From Chitinophagaceae bacterium UBA4857 (GTDB lineage: Bacteria > Bacteroidota > Bacteroidia > Chitinophagales > Chitinophagaceae), in contig DHEF01000002.1 in the NCBI GenBank assembly GCA_002399735.1, positions 15,978-79,977 of the forward strand: a stretch of DNA of 64,000 nt. Direction: 5' to 3'. A model generated the notes under the pieces. The model saw only the letters and a program-made list of their open reading frames with translations, did no database searches and was not told where the DNA came from. Both the position numbers and the translations under genes were made by a program. Shown here piece by piece: positions 1-7,937 of the stretch (position 1 is the first letter of the stretch; each line of letters begins with the position of its first letter).

Positions 1-29
1 TCGAATTAATTCTATTGGGCAATGTGCAA

Positions 30-61
30 TACCCCGTTTCTAAACTCGCTGTTCGGGGTAT
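30..61. repeat. 7-bp inverted repeat and repeat-derived sequence at window start
   Basis: TACCCCG at 30-36 is matched by CGGGGTA at 54-60, which could form a hairpin with a 17-nt loop. The bases just before it (tctattgggcaatgtgcaa) resemble the right end of the dispersed repeat found at 4151-4275 and elsewhere. No gene is visible in 1-187. Confidence 0.4.
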
Positions 62-187
62 ATTAATCGAGGCGTCCGTAATGCTATAGGGCATTATGCT
101 GCAAGGTATCACTTGTTTCTAATAATCTGTATTTATAAGCGTATTGTAGTTAATCTTTGGTTAAGGAGTTCCTTACTGATAATTGCC

Positions 188-775
188 TTATTTCAGCTTC
201 TTCAATAACTCATCAATCTCCGGTCTTTTTTTGTAATCGTTTTGAAAAAAGCGATAGATAACTGTGTTTTCTTTGTCAATAATATAAGTGGCAGTTATAG
301 GCAGGTGAAAACCGTTTTTGCCATTTATTTCATCCAGGTTAATATTGGTACGCTTGTATTGGGTAACCGTGTTTTGGGGTACTTCATAATCAACATCGTA
401 GGCCTTGGATATTTTTAACTCCTCATCATAAATAACCGGAAAAGCGGCACCGGTTTTTTCCACCGTCTTGGCTATGTTTTCAGGTAATTCCGGCGATACG
501 GCAATTACCGTTGTTTTTTTAGCCGTAAACGCATCCAATGAATCCTGTAATTGTTTCAAATGGCGGGTGCAATGTACCGACCAGTTACCACGGTAAAATA
601 CCAAAACAACAGGTCCTTTTTTTACTAAGTCTTTTAAGCGTAAGCTATTGCCATTTTGGTCAGTGCCTTTAAAGTCTTTGGCTTTTGAGTTTAAAAACAT
701 GCCTTCGGGTGTGGCTTGTGCAAAAGCAACGGCACTTATAAAAAATATTGAAAGGAGTAATGCAAATTGTTTCAT
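188..775 (-). CDS. secreted peroxiredoxin-like (AhpC/TSA, thioredoxin-fold) protein
   Basis: 195 residues. An N-terminal signal peptide (about residues 1-20, ending AFAQ) predicts export to the periplasm. The rest is a thioredoxin-fold AhpC/TSA domain: VVLVFYRGNW near residues 56-65, then a TATYIIDKENTV strand near the C-terminus. Family members reduce peroxides or act as thiol oxidoreductases. The active-site segment reads W65-S66-V67-H68-C69, where the related families normally have WCPxC. The first cysteine is therefore a serine, and Cys69 is the only cysteine in the mature protein. This may be a one-Cys variant or a protein that has lost peroxidase activity. The fold assignment is firm; the activity is uncertain. 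It stands alone, with no gene upstream on the same strand for 330 bases. Confidence 0.8.
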   Translation of the reverse strand: MKQFALLLSIFFISAVAFAQATPEGMFLNSKAKDFKGTDQNGNSLRLKDLVKKGPVVLVFYRGNWSVHCTRHLKQLQDSLDAFTAKKTTVIAVSPELPENIAKTVEKTGAAFPVIYDEELKISKAYDVDYEVPQNTVTQYKRTNINLDEINGKNGFHLPITATYIIDKENTVIYRFFQNDYKKRPEIDELLKKLK

Positions 776-1105
776 AGCTTGATAATTACGTTGGTGTAGA
801 TGCTTTGAATGTTGTAAACGTTGTATTATTCAAATATCCTGTAAATAAAATAAATAAAAACTTAAAATAAAAGTGGAAGGCTTAAAGCAGAAAGCTTAAA
901 GCTGAATGCCTTTTTGCAAAAGAGCAACAGTTTGCGCATTGCCAAATAGAATTACAGAACGATGCAGTGAGTGACACAACAGACGATGATAGTAGTAATG
1001 CAGATGGTCAAATAAAAGTATACAGTATTAAGTATATAGTATGTAGATAGAAGAGGCTTAGTATTGAAACGATTTGTCACTTGTCCATTATCACTTGTCC
1101 ATTGC
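776..1105. other. intergenic region with a reversed short repeat
   Basis: No gene is visible. Positions about 931-1003 hold a reverse-oriented short copy of the dispersed repeat (features: aatagaattacagaacg, gtgacacaacagacgatgat, agtagtaatgcag). The rest is AT-rich, with low-complexity tracts such as ttaaagc and agtatatagtatg. Confidence 0.6.
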
Positions 1106-1840
1106 CTATGCAAGCGCTTCCCTTAATAACCTCACTTCCTCCGCATCAATATAATTGTTGGAATAACTTTCTTTATCGTTGGCAAAAGAAGGGTGTACAA
1201 ATTGCGAGGTAGAAGGTTGTGTACTACGCAAAGAGGTATGAAACTCGGTACAGCCCGACAGTTGGGCCAGTTGGGCAATATTTTCTTTACGTACACCGCT
1301 GCCTGGCATAATAATAATGCGGTCGTTGGCGGTTTGTTGTAATTGCGTAATAAGTTCAATGCCATCCAGTGCATGGGGTTGCTGGCCCGAGGTAAGTATA
1401 CGTTCGCAACCAATATTTATTATTTGTTCCAGTGCTTCCAATGGGTCGGCGCAACGGTCAAAAGCCCGGTGAAAGGTTACGCCAAGCGGGTAGGCAAGTT
1501 TTACCAGTATTTCGGTTCGTTTAATATCAATGTTACCATCGGTATTTAATAAGCCTATAACCACACCATCGCAACCCAATTGTTTGCATAGTTGCACATC
1601 CTGCACCATTACGTTAAACTCTTCGTTGGTAAAAACAAAATCACCGCCACGTGGTCTGATGATGGGATAAATAAGTGTATCAAAATTTTCGCGGCAGGTT
1701 TTTATCACACCGTAGGATGGGGTAGTGCCACCTTCGGACAGGTTAGCGCATAACTCAATACGATTGGCACCACCGGCAACAGCTGCCGCTGTGGTAGCAT
1801 AATCGGATGTAGCTATTTCAATAATATAATTGTTAGCCAT
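1106..1840 (-). CDS. cutC: CutC family TIM-barrel protein
   Basis: 244 residues, full length for CutC. Family signatures run in order: an N-terminal EIATSDYATTAAAVAGGANR strand-helix, ELCANLSEGG, IIRPRGGDFVFT, GVVIGLL, TFHRAFD, ILTSGQ and IMPGSGV. There is no signal peptide, so it is cytosolic. CutC was named for copper tolerance in E. coli, but that role is disputed and the biochemical activity is unclear. It starts 3 bases after the stop of the upstream glycosylasparaginase gene, so the two are almost certainly co-transcribed. That pairing hints at a role in glycan or metabolite turnover rather than copper handling, which is inference only. Confidence 0.92.
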   Translation of the reverse strand: MANNYIIEIATSDYATTAAAVAGGANRIELCANLSEGGTTPSYGVIKTCRENFDTLIYPIIRPRGGDFVFTNEEFNVMVQDVQLCKQLGCDGVVIGLLNTDGNIDIKRTEILVKLAYPLGVTFHRAFDRCADPLEALEQIINIGCERILTSGQQPHALDGIELITQLQQTANDRIIIMPGSGVRKENIAQLAQLSGCTEFHTSLRSTQPSTSQFVHPSFANDKESYSNNYIDAEEVRLLREALA

Positions 1841-1843
1841 GGC

Positions 1844-2869
1844 TTATTTAAAATAGTGTTTTGCATTAATTAACTGCTCGCCTTTATTGGTACGTAGTGC
1901 ATAGTTAAAACCTTTGTGTAAAGCATAAGCGCCCACCACTCCTTTTTTGTTTACGGCAATAAATGCTACCTGTATATCTTTTGCTTTTTCTTTTTTTATA
2001 CGTGCAATACGTTCTATAATTTTTTTACAGGCAGCTTCCGGCGATAAACCGGCACGCATAGCCTCAATAACCGAATGGGAACCGGCTACACGAATAACAT
2101 CTTCGCCTTGTCCGGTGGCGGTGCAGGCACCCACTTCATTATCTACAAAAAGTCCGGCACCAATAATAGGCGAATCGCCCAAACGGCCACGCATTTTAAA
2201 ACCCATACCGCTGGTAGTGCAGCTGCCGCTAAGGTTGCCTTTGGTATCCAGGGCCACCATGCCAATGGTATCGTGGTTCCAATCGCCATTATCTAAATGT
2301 GTAGGAGCAAAAGGGCCGTGGCCTTTGTTTTCAATATTTATTACTGGTTTGTATTCCGATTTTATTAACCATTTTTCGTAAGCCTCTTTTGCATCGGGAG
2401 AAAGTTCGTCAGGCTCCAAGGTAAAGCCTTCGGCAATTGCAAATTGCTGGGCACCATCACCTACCAACATTACATGCGGAGTTTTCTCCATTATGCGGCG
2501 TGCTACCGAAACAGGGTGTTTTATTCTTTCTAAAAAAGCTACACTACCGCAGTTATATTGGTCGTCCATAATGCAGGCATCCAGTGTTACTTTTCCTTCA
2601 CGGTCGGGGTTGCCGCCCAAGCCAACGCAACAGTTAATAGAAGCCTCAGTTACCATTACGCCTTTTTCTACTGCATCCAATGCCCTGCCACCCTTACTCA
2701 ATATTTCCCAGGCAGCCTTGTTAGCTTCCAGCCCTGCATCCCAGGTAGATATTACCACCGGGTTGTTTAATACGGTGCCCGATTGATTGGAAGCCACTAA
2801 TTGTTGTGATACAATGCCGGCAACGGAGGTTAATGCCGATGCCTTAATAAACTTTCTGCGATTAAGCAT
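1844..2869 (-). CDS. N4-(beta-N-acetylglucosaminyl)-L-asparaginase (Ntn hydrolase)
   Basis: 341 residues. It hydrolyses the GlcNAc-Asn bond left after N-glycoprotein degradation. The N-terminus (MLNRRKFIKASAL, then a hydrophobic stretch) resembles a Tat-type or Sec signal, so it is probably exported. Autoproteolysis is expected between D200 and T201 in the motif HDTIGMVALD, making T201 the nucleophile of the beta chain. Other conserved blocks are WDAG near residue 43, GLGGNPDREG and GEDVIRVAG. The length and order match the Flavobacterium-type glycosylasparaginase. It is the first gene of a two-gene unit with cutC. A GH20 hexosaminidase and a NagB-PIG-L fusion a few kilobases away support a GlcNAc-scavenging context. 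Confidence 0.92.
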   Translation of the reverse strand: MLNRRKFIKASALTSVAGIVSQQLVASNQSGTVLNNPVVISTWDAGLEANKAAWEILSKGGRALDAVEKGVMVTEASINCCVGLGGNPDREGKVTLDACIMDDQYNCGSVAFLERIKHPVSVARRIMEKTPHVMLVGDGAQQFAIAEGFTLEPDELSPDAKEAYEKWLIKSEYKPVINIENKGHGPFAPTHLDNGDWNHDTIGMVALDTKGNLSGSCTTSGMGFKMRGRLGDSPIIGAGLFVDNEVGACTATGQGEDVIRVAGSHSVIEAMRAGLSPEAACKKIIERIARIKKEKAKDIQVAFIAVNKKGVVGAYALHKGFNYALRTNKGEQLINAKHYFK

Positions 2870-3034
2870 GTTATAACAGGGTATTTGATAAACTAATTCA
2901 GGCCTTGTTTTATTACTAACGGATGAGATAATAACCGGCTAGTAATAATACATTTGGCAATAAAATTATAGGTTTAAAAATTAGTAACGGCAAAATGATT
3001 AAAAGTTTTAACCTTTGCCCGTGATTTTAATAAT

Positions 3035-3580
3035 ATGCGAATAGAAATAATAGCAGGCAGTCCGCGGGAAAATAGTATTACAAGACGTGTAGCTATACAT
3101 TTGGCGCAACAAATAAATGCGTTAGGCAAACACGAAGTAGGAATAATAGATATGCGTGACTTTGAGTTACCCATGGTACAAACCGTTTTTTCGTCGGTTG
3201 ATAATACGCCTGAACAGTATAAAGCCTTAAGTGAGCGAATGTTTGCTGCCGATGCGTTTATTTTGGTTACGCCCGAATATAACAGCAGTTATTCGCCGGC
3301 TATGAAAAATTTATTAGATCATTATCCCAAACAAAGTCGTAAAGCTTTTGGTATTGTTACTGCATCGCCGGGTGCATTGGGTGGTATCAGGGCTTCGCAA
3401 CAGTTACTGTTATTAATTGCAGGATTGTTTGGTATTGCCTCACCAGTGTTATTGGTAGTGCCCTTTGTTGATAAAAAATTTAATACTGACGGGACTTTAG
3501 TGGATGGAAATTTTCACAAACCGGTACATCATTTTATTACCGAGTTTGTTTGGTTAATGGAAAAATTAAGAACTAATTAA
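3035..3580 (+). CDS. NADPH-dependent FMN reductase (flavodoxin-fold)
   Basis: 181 residues, cytosolic. It has the flavodoxin-like FMN_red fold: an N-terminal phosphate-binding loop AGSPRENSITRRVA (residues 7-20), then TPEYNSSYSPAMKNLLDH, the usual FMN-contact motif, around residues 79-96. Such enzymes reduce FMN, quinones or azo compounds with NAD(P)H. The gene is single, with a short intergenic region on its left shared with the divergent asparaginase gene. The substrate cannot be told from sequence. Confidence 0.9.
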   Translation: MRIEIIAGSPRENSITRRVAIHLAQQINALGKHEVGIIDMRDFELPMVQTVFSSVDNTPEQYKALSERMFAADAFILVTPEYNSSYSPAMKNLLDHYPKQSRKAFGIVTASPGALGGIRASQQLLLLIAGLFGIASPVLLVVPFVDKKFNTDGTLVDGNFHKPVHHFITEFVWLMEKLRTN

Positions 3581-3585
3581 TTTAC

Positions 3586-4041
3586 TTAATGTCCTTCCTT
3601 TGTTACTTCCGCATGGTATTTTAAATACAAGGGCAAAGCTGCCGAACCATACCAGTTAAATATTTCGGTGTCCAGTAAATTGGCTTTAATGGCGGGGTCT
3701 GTCTGTAGTAAAACCCTGGCTTCTTCCAGCGATTTTGTATTTAAAATAAATATACCGCGGTATTGTTTATCGTTTTTTTGAAAAGGTCCGGCTACCACTA
3801 GTTTTCCTCTGTCGGCAAGGTTACCAATATTATCCATATGGCCTTTAAACAAACTGTCAACGGTTGTTTTATCGGTAATAGTAGCGGTTCCGGTTTTTAG
3901 TATAACCATTACATACATTTTCATCCCGTATTTATCGGCACCTAAGGAGTCGGCTAAAGATTGGTTAAAAGCAGGTGTTTGTTTTTGTGCGTATGCCAGT
4001 TGACTACACAGTAGTAAAACGAAGGCCATTATTTGTTTCAT
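3586..4041 (-). CDS. secreted YCII-domain protein
   Basis: 151 residues from the chosen ATG at 4041, which begins MKQIMAFVLLLCSQLAYAQ, a clear signal peptide. An in-frame start further upstream would prepend 17 residues with no signal character and is rejected. The mature part contains a YCII/DGPF-type alpha-beta barrel: YVMVILKTG, GHMDNIGNLADRGKLVVAGPF, then RGIFILNTKSLEEARVLLQTDPAI. YCII domains are small and often dimeric, with mostly unknown roles; secreted forms occur in Bacteroidota. It converges on the FMN reductase gene with only 5 bases between stops. Confidence 0.8.
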   Translation of the reverse strand: MKQIMAFVLLLCSQLAYAQKQTPAFNQSLADSLGADKYGMKMYVMVILKTGTATITDKTTVDSLFKGHMDNIGNLADRGKLVVAGPFQKNDKQYRGIFILNTKSLEEARVLLQTDPAIKANLLDTEIFNWYGSAALPLYLKYHAEVTKEGH

Positions 4042-4420
4042 GGTTATTAGTTGATTGTTAATGGTAGGAAATTGACAATGGACAGGTGACAATACTTTTA
4101 TTAAGATACGTCTATATACTAATATCTCAATACTAAATACTTTTATTGAGCCAGCTGCATTACTACTAGCATCGCCTGTAGTGATCCGATAGGATCGGGC
4201 TTTAATTTATTTTCAGTGGAAATGAATTAAAGACTGTCACTTGTACTGCAACAATTCTATTGGCCATTGTGCAAGTTTTCTACTTTATCGGAAAACCTCA
4301 TTAGCACATTTTCAAATTATCTAATTTTCAAATTGTTCTCTGTCGCACTCTTCATCGTTCTGTAATGCTATTCAGCATTGTGCAAGCTTTTGCACTTTTA
4401 CGAAAAAAATTCATAATTCA
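4042..4420. other. intergenic region occupied by dispersed repeats
   Basis: No gene is visible. It holds one long copy of the dispersed repeat (4151-4275, listed separately) and one short copy at about 4336-4385 (gtcgcactcttcatcgttctg, then ctattcagcattgtgcaag), both in forward orientation. Confidence 0.6.
4151..4275 (+). repeat. long dispersed repeat, copy 1, with 14-bp hairpin
   Basis: About 125 bases, matching the copies at 18465, 53161 and (reversed) 53834. The core includes ccgataggatcgg and a hairpin at 4201-4231: a 14-nt arm beginning TTTAATTTAT, an AGT loop and the matching arm ending GAATTAAA, paired with one internal and one added G-T wobble. The ends carry gctgcattactactagcatc on the left and attctattgg-ccattgtgcaag on the right. 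No ORF is present. It may be a non-autonomous element or REP-like sequence. Confidence 0.75.
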
Positions 4421-4900
4421 TCATTCAGCACTATTCTTCTCCATATAAGCTAACAGGCTTTTCTTAGCGGTTAACTGTACTTTTCTTTTCATAAAACCGG
4501 TCCAGCCAAATAATTTGCCGGGTAAGCCCAGTGCTTGCCCCATCCATGTACTAAGCCTGAAAGCATCGCTGTGTTCGATTATTTTTCCATCTTTAAAACG
4601 CATAAAAGCTTTTACATTGTTTTGTACTTTGTTGCCGGTTTTCGAAAAAATATAGTTGGCCGTCCAATTACAGGTAGCGTATTCGTGGTCAATTAATTGA
4701 ATATTAGAAAAAGTAAGCGAAAAATCCTTGGCATTTTCACACAACATCTGCCACATAGCACGTACCTGATCGCCTTCCAGAAGCATGAAAACCGGGTCAC
4801 TAAAAACAATATCCTCACTATAGCAGCTATTCATAGTTGCTGCATCATTATGTTGAAAAGCCGTATAAAATTTTTCAATTATTCGCCTATTGTCTTCCAT
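4421..4900 (-). CDS. NTF2-like (SnoaL-type) domain protein
   Basis: 159 residues, no signal peptide. The sequence follows the NTF2-like fold: an N-terminal helix IIEKFYTAFQHNDAATMNSCYSEDI, a strand VFSDPVFMLLEGD, then ATCNWTANYIFSKTGNKVQN and VKAFMRFKDGKIIEHSDAF. Similar proteins include SnoaL-type cyclases, ketosteroid isomerase relatives and many uncharacterised small-molecule-binding proteins. Function cannot be assigned. The gene is isolated: repeats lie downstream and a 494-base gap lies upstream, shared with the divergent hexosaminidase gene. Confidence 0.8.
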   Translation of the reverse strand: MEDNRRIIEKFYTAFQHNDAATMNSCYSEDIVFSDPVFMLLEGDQVRAMWQMLCENAKDFSLTFSNIQLIDHEYATCNWTANYIFSKTGNKVQNNVKAFMRFKDGKIIEHSDAFRLSTWMGQALGLPGKLFGWTGFMKRKVQLTAKKSLLAYMEKNSAE

Positions 4901-5394
4901 ATTAATTTAAATTAATAGAGCAATGTACAATTTGTTTACAGTTTGACAAATTAATCCTCTTTTACATCTTACAGTTATTGATTAAGTGTATTTGTGATTG
5001 TTGGTTAGAAATGCCAAACATAAGTATCCCCCCGAATTTCAAATGCAGCCGTTATTAACACAAAGAACAGGGATCTGTTTTTTAATTTTTTAAAATAGCG
5101 CAACGGTTTGCAGTTACACTTGTAAGGATTTGGCTAAGGCATTACTCAACCGTTTGTTTTAAAAGCGGCAATAAAAGTTTGTGTTCAGATAGTTTTTGTC
5201 AAATGCTTATCTAGTAAGCATTTTAAGCAAAAAGTGAAATTTATTGCGTGTGTGCTATTTTAAAAGTTTTTTAAAAACAAAGGTGGTTGCAAAATGCTGC
5301 AAGTGTGGAAACAATTAAGCGATTTATGAATAAAACTGCCGAAACCAGCTAACAAATTATTAATTTGCTTCATTAATATTAACGCTAAGATGCT
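4901..5394. promoter_or_regulatory. divergent intergenic region with 9-bp inverted repeat
   Basis: This 494-base region between the NTF2-like gene and the hexosaminidase gene has no gene. It contains a perfect inverted repeat, AAATGCTTA (5201-5209) and TAAGCATTT (5215-5223), with a 5-base spacer. A smaller one is TTGCA/TGCAA near 5287-5302. These could be operator or RNA hairpin elements for the hexosaminidase gene. I could not pick a confident promoter. Confidence 0.35.
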
Positions 5395-7713
5395 ATGCTA
5401 AGATTATTGTTTTTGTTAACCTCATGTGTTGTAACGCTACTTATTCAAGCTCAAAAACCTGTCATTATTCCCGAACCGGTAAATATGGTTGTGCAATCAG
5501 GTTCATTTAGCGTTACTGCTAAAACAAAACTTATTGCCACAACGACTAATAATAAACACGTGGCTTTTATTAACGATTACCTGATGGCTAATTATGGTTA
5601 CAAATTAGCCGTAAGTAATAAAATGTCAGATAAAGGTATCAAACTGGTAACAGAAAAACACACCGGTGATTTACAAAAAGGATATGAGTTAAAAGTAGAT
5701 AAAGACGGTGTAACAATCAGTGGTGAAAAGGAAGGCTTGTTTTATGGAGTGGTTACTTTATTACAGTTATTTCCTGTTGAAAAAAATAAATTAAACTTTA
5801 CTATTCCGGCATTAACCATTCAGGATTATCCACGTTTTGGTTATCGTGGTATGCATCTGGATGTGGCCCGTCACTTTTTTACAGTTGATTTTGTAAAAAA
5901 GTATATTGATTACCTGGCTTTACATAAAATGAACTTTTTTCATTGGCATTTAACTGATGATCAGGGTTGGCGGATTGAAATTAAAAAGTATCCTAAGTTA
6001 ACAGAAGTTGGCGCATGGCGCCACGGTACTATTGTGGGACGTTATCCCGGTACCGGTAATACCAATACCAAAACCGGCGGATTTTACACACAGGAGCAGG
6101 TGAAGGATATTGTAAAGTATGCGGCAGACAGATATATTACAGTTGTGCCTGAGATTGAAATGCCGGGTCATGCTTCTGCTGCGATAGCAGCTTATCCTGA
6201 GTTAAGCGCTTTTCCTGATGAACCTACTATTAAGTATTACCCTAAAGAATCTGTCTGGGCCGGAGACTCTACCGGTAAACAGGTAGTACAAAGTTTTGGA
6301 GTATTTGACGATGTATTTGTGCCCTCTGAAAATACTTTCAAATTTCTGGAGAATGTCTTGGAAGAAGTGATTGCTTTATTCCCTTCAAAATATATTCATG
6401 TTGGGGGTGACGAATGTCCTAAAACAAATTGGAAACGTTCTGAGTTTTGCCAGCAGTTAATGAAGGAAAAAGGTTTAAAGGATGAACATGAGTTGCAAAG
6501 TTATTTCATCCAACGCATGGAGAAATATGTTAATAGTAAAGGACGTACCATCATTGGCTGGAATGAAATTTTAGAAGGAGGATTAGCGCCGAATGCTGTA
6601 GTAATGAGTTGGCAGGGAGAGGAAGGTGGTATTATAGCGGCAAAACAAAACCACTATGTAATTATGACACCGGGTAATCCTGTTTATTTTGACCATACCC
6701 AAAGTACAAGAGAAGATTCAGTAACAATTGGTGGCTATAATCCTATTGAAAAAGTATATGAATACGAACCTATACCGGCCGAATTAAATGCGGAGCAGGC
6801 TAAATACATTTTGGGTGCGCAGGCCAATTTATGGACAGAGTACATTACCAACCCACGTAAAGTTGAATACATGGTTTTTCCTCGTATGAGTGCCCTGAGT
6901 GAAGTATTGTGGAGTCCGAGAGAAAAGAAAAATTTAAAAAACTTTGAACATAAATTACCTACGCAATTTAAGCGTTACGATTTATGGCAAACTAATTACA
7001 GTGAAGCTTTTTATGATTTACAAGCTGAAGTAAAGCCCGGAAATGATAATACCAGTGTTACCTGGAAATTGAATACAAAATTTGAAAATGCAAAAGTAAT
7101 CTGGGCTACAGATCCTGCCGGAGCAACTGCACAAACTTATACCGGCCCATTAACTATTAAAAATGATGGTTTATATACAGCATCATTATGGATGAATGGT
7201 GCAGAAAAAAGTAAGCTTTCGCAGGAGTTTTATTTTAATAAAGCAACAGGCAAAAAAGCTTCCTTAGCAAAAGAGCCTTCATCATCTTATCCCGGTAGTG
7301 GTGCATTTACCTTGGTAGATGGGGTGCAGAATAAAAAAGGAATGTCTTTATCTCGTGAATTTATAGGGTATAATGGTGAAGATTGTGAAGCGGTTATTGA
7401 TCTTGGATCTGTACAACAAATAAGTACAGTTACGCTATATACTTTTGAAGCAAATGGTAGTTGGATATATGCTCCTAAATACTTTAAAGTACTTATTTCT
7501 ACCGATGGTCAGAGTTATACCCAAATGGGTATTACGGATACTGCTACTCCTGTAGAAGATGCAAGAGGTAACTTAACAATGACTGTTAACCAGAAAGCAA
7601 TCAATACCCGTTTTATAAAAATAATAGCGGGTAATTATGGTAAAATACCTGAGGGCCGTGAAGGTGGCGGACATAATGCCTGGTTGTTTTTAAGTGAAAT
7701 TGAAGCGAAATAG
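5395..7713 (+). CDS. GH20 beta-N-acetylhexosaminidase
   Basis: 772 residues. It removes terminal beta-linked GlcNAc or GalNAc from chitin fragments or glycans. Order of parts: signal peptide (about 1-20), GH20b N-terminal domain (about 20-145), catalytic TIM barrel (about 150-500), a chitobiase-type C-terminal domain (about 545-620) and an F5/8 discoidin-like domain (about 635-770). The substrate-assisted catalytic pair is D339-E340 in HVGGDECPK. Other hallmarks are GMHLDVARHFF, FHWHLTDDQGWR and PEIEMPGHA. Length and architecture are usual for Bacteroidota periplasmic or surface enzymes. It lies 224 bases before the NagB-PIG-L fusion in the same direction, consistent with a GlcNAc degradation route. 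Confidence 0.96.
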   Translation: MLRLLFLLTSCVVTLLIQAQKPVIIPEPVNMVVQSGSFSVTAKTKLIATTTNNKHVAFINDYLMANYGYKLAVSNKMSDKGIKLVTEKHTGDLQKGYELKVDKDGVTISGEKEGLFYGVVTLLQLFPVEKNKLNFTIPALTIQDYPRFGYRGMHLDVARHFFTVDFVKKYIDYLALHKMNFFHWHLTDDQGWRIEIKKYPKLTEVGAWRHGTIVGRYPGTGNTNTKTGGFYTQEQVKDIVKYAADRYITVVPEIEMPGHASAAIAAYPELSAFPDEPTIKYYPKESVWAGDSTGKQVVQSFGVFDDVFVPSENTFKFLENVLEEVIALFPSKYIHVGGDECPKTNWKRSEFCQQLMKEKGLKDEHELQSYFIQRMEKYVNSKGRTIIGWNEILEGGLAPNAVVMSWQGEEGGIIAAKQNHYVIMTPGNPVYFDHTQSTREDSVTIGGYNPIEKVYEYEPIPAELNAEQAKYILGAQANLWTEYITNPRKVEYMVFPRMSALSEVLWSPREKKNLKNFEHKLPTQFKRYDLWQTNYSEAFYDLQAEVKPGNDNTSVTWKLNTKFENAKVIWATDPAGATAQTYTGPLTIKNDGLYTASLWMNGAEKSKLSQEFYFNKATGKKASLAKEPSSSYPGSGAFTLVDGVQNKKGMSLSREFIGYNGEDCEAVIDLGSVQQISTVTLYTFEANGSWIYAPKYFKVLISTDGQSYTQMGITDTATPVEDARGNLTMTVNQKAINTRFIKIIAGNYGKIPEGREGGGHNAWLFLSEIEAK

Positions 7714-7937
7714 GGAGAAGGGGTAGATGGTGTAGGGTAAAAGGTTTAAGGTGAAAGGAGTAAGCTTTGTGGTAACATGATGTTGATTAGCGAACAGAAA
7801 GCACAAGTGAGTGACACAACGGAAGTTGATTAGTATTACTGCTGCTCACTAATAAAAAACACCCTTCTGATTTGAATAACGAGAAATATACCTATTGAAT
7901 AATAATTTTTAAAACCGAAACATAAACGTTTATAAAA
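7714..7937. other. intergenic spacer with repeat fragment
   Basis: It contains a fragment related to the short dispersed repeat at about 7785-7850 (gtgagtgacacaacgg, gattagtattactgctgctcac). No gene and no convincing terminator are present. Confidence 0.45.
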
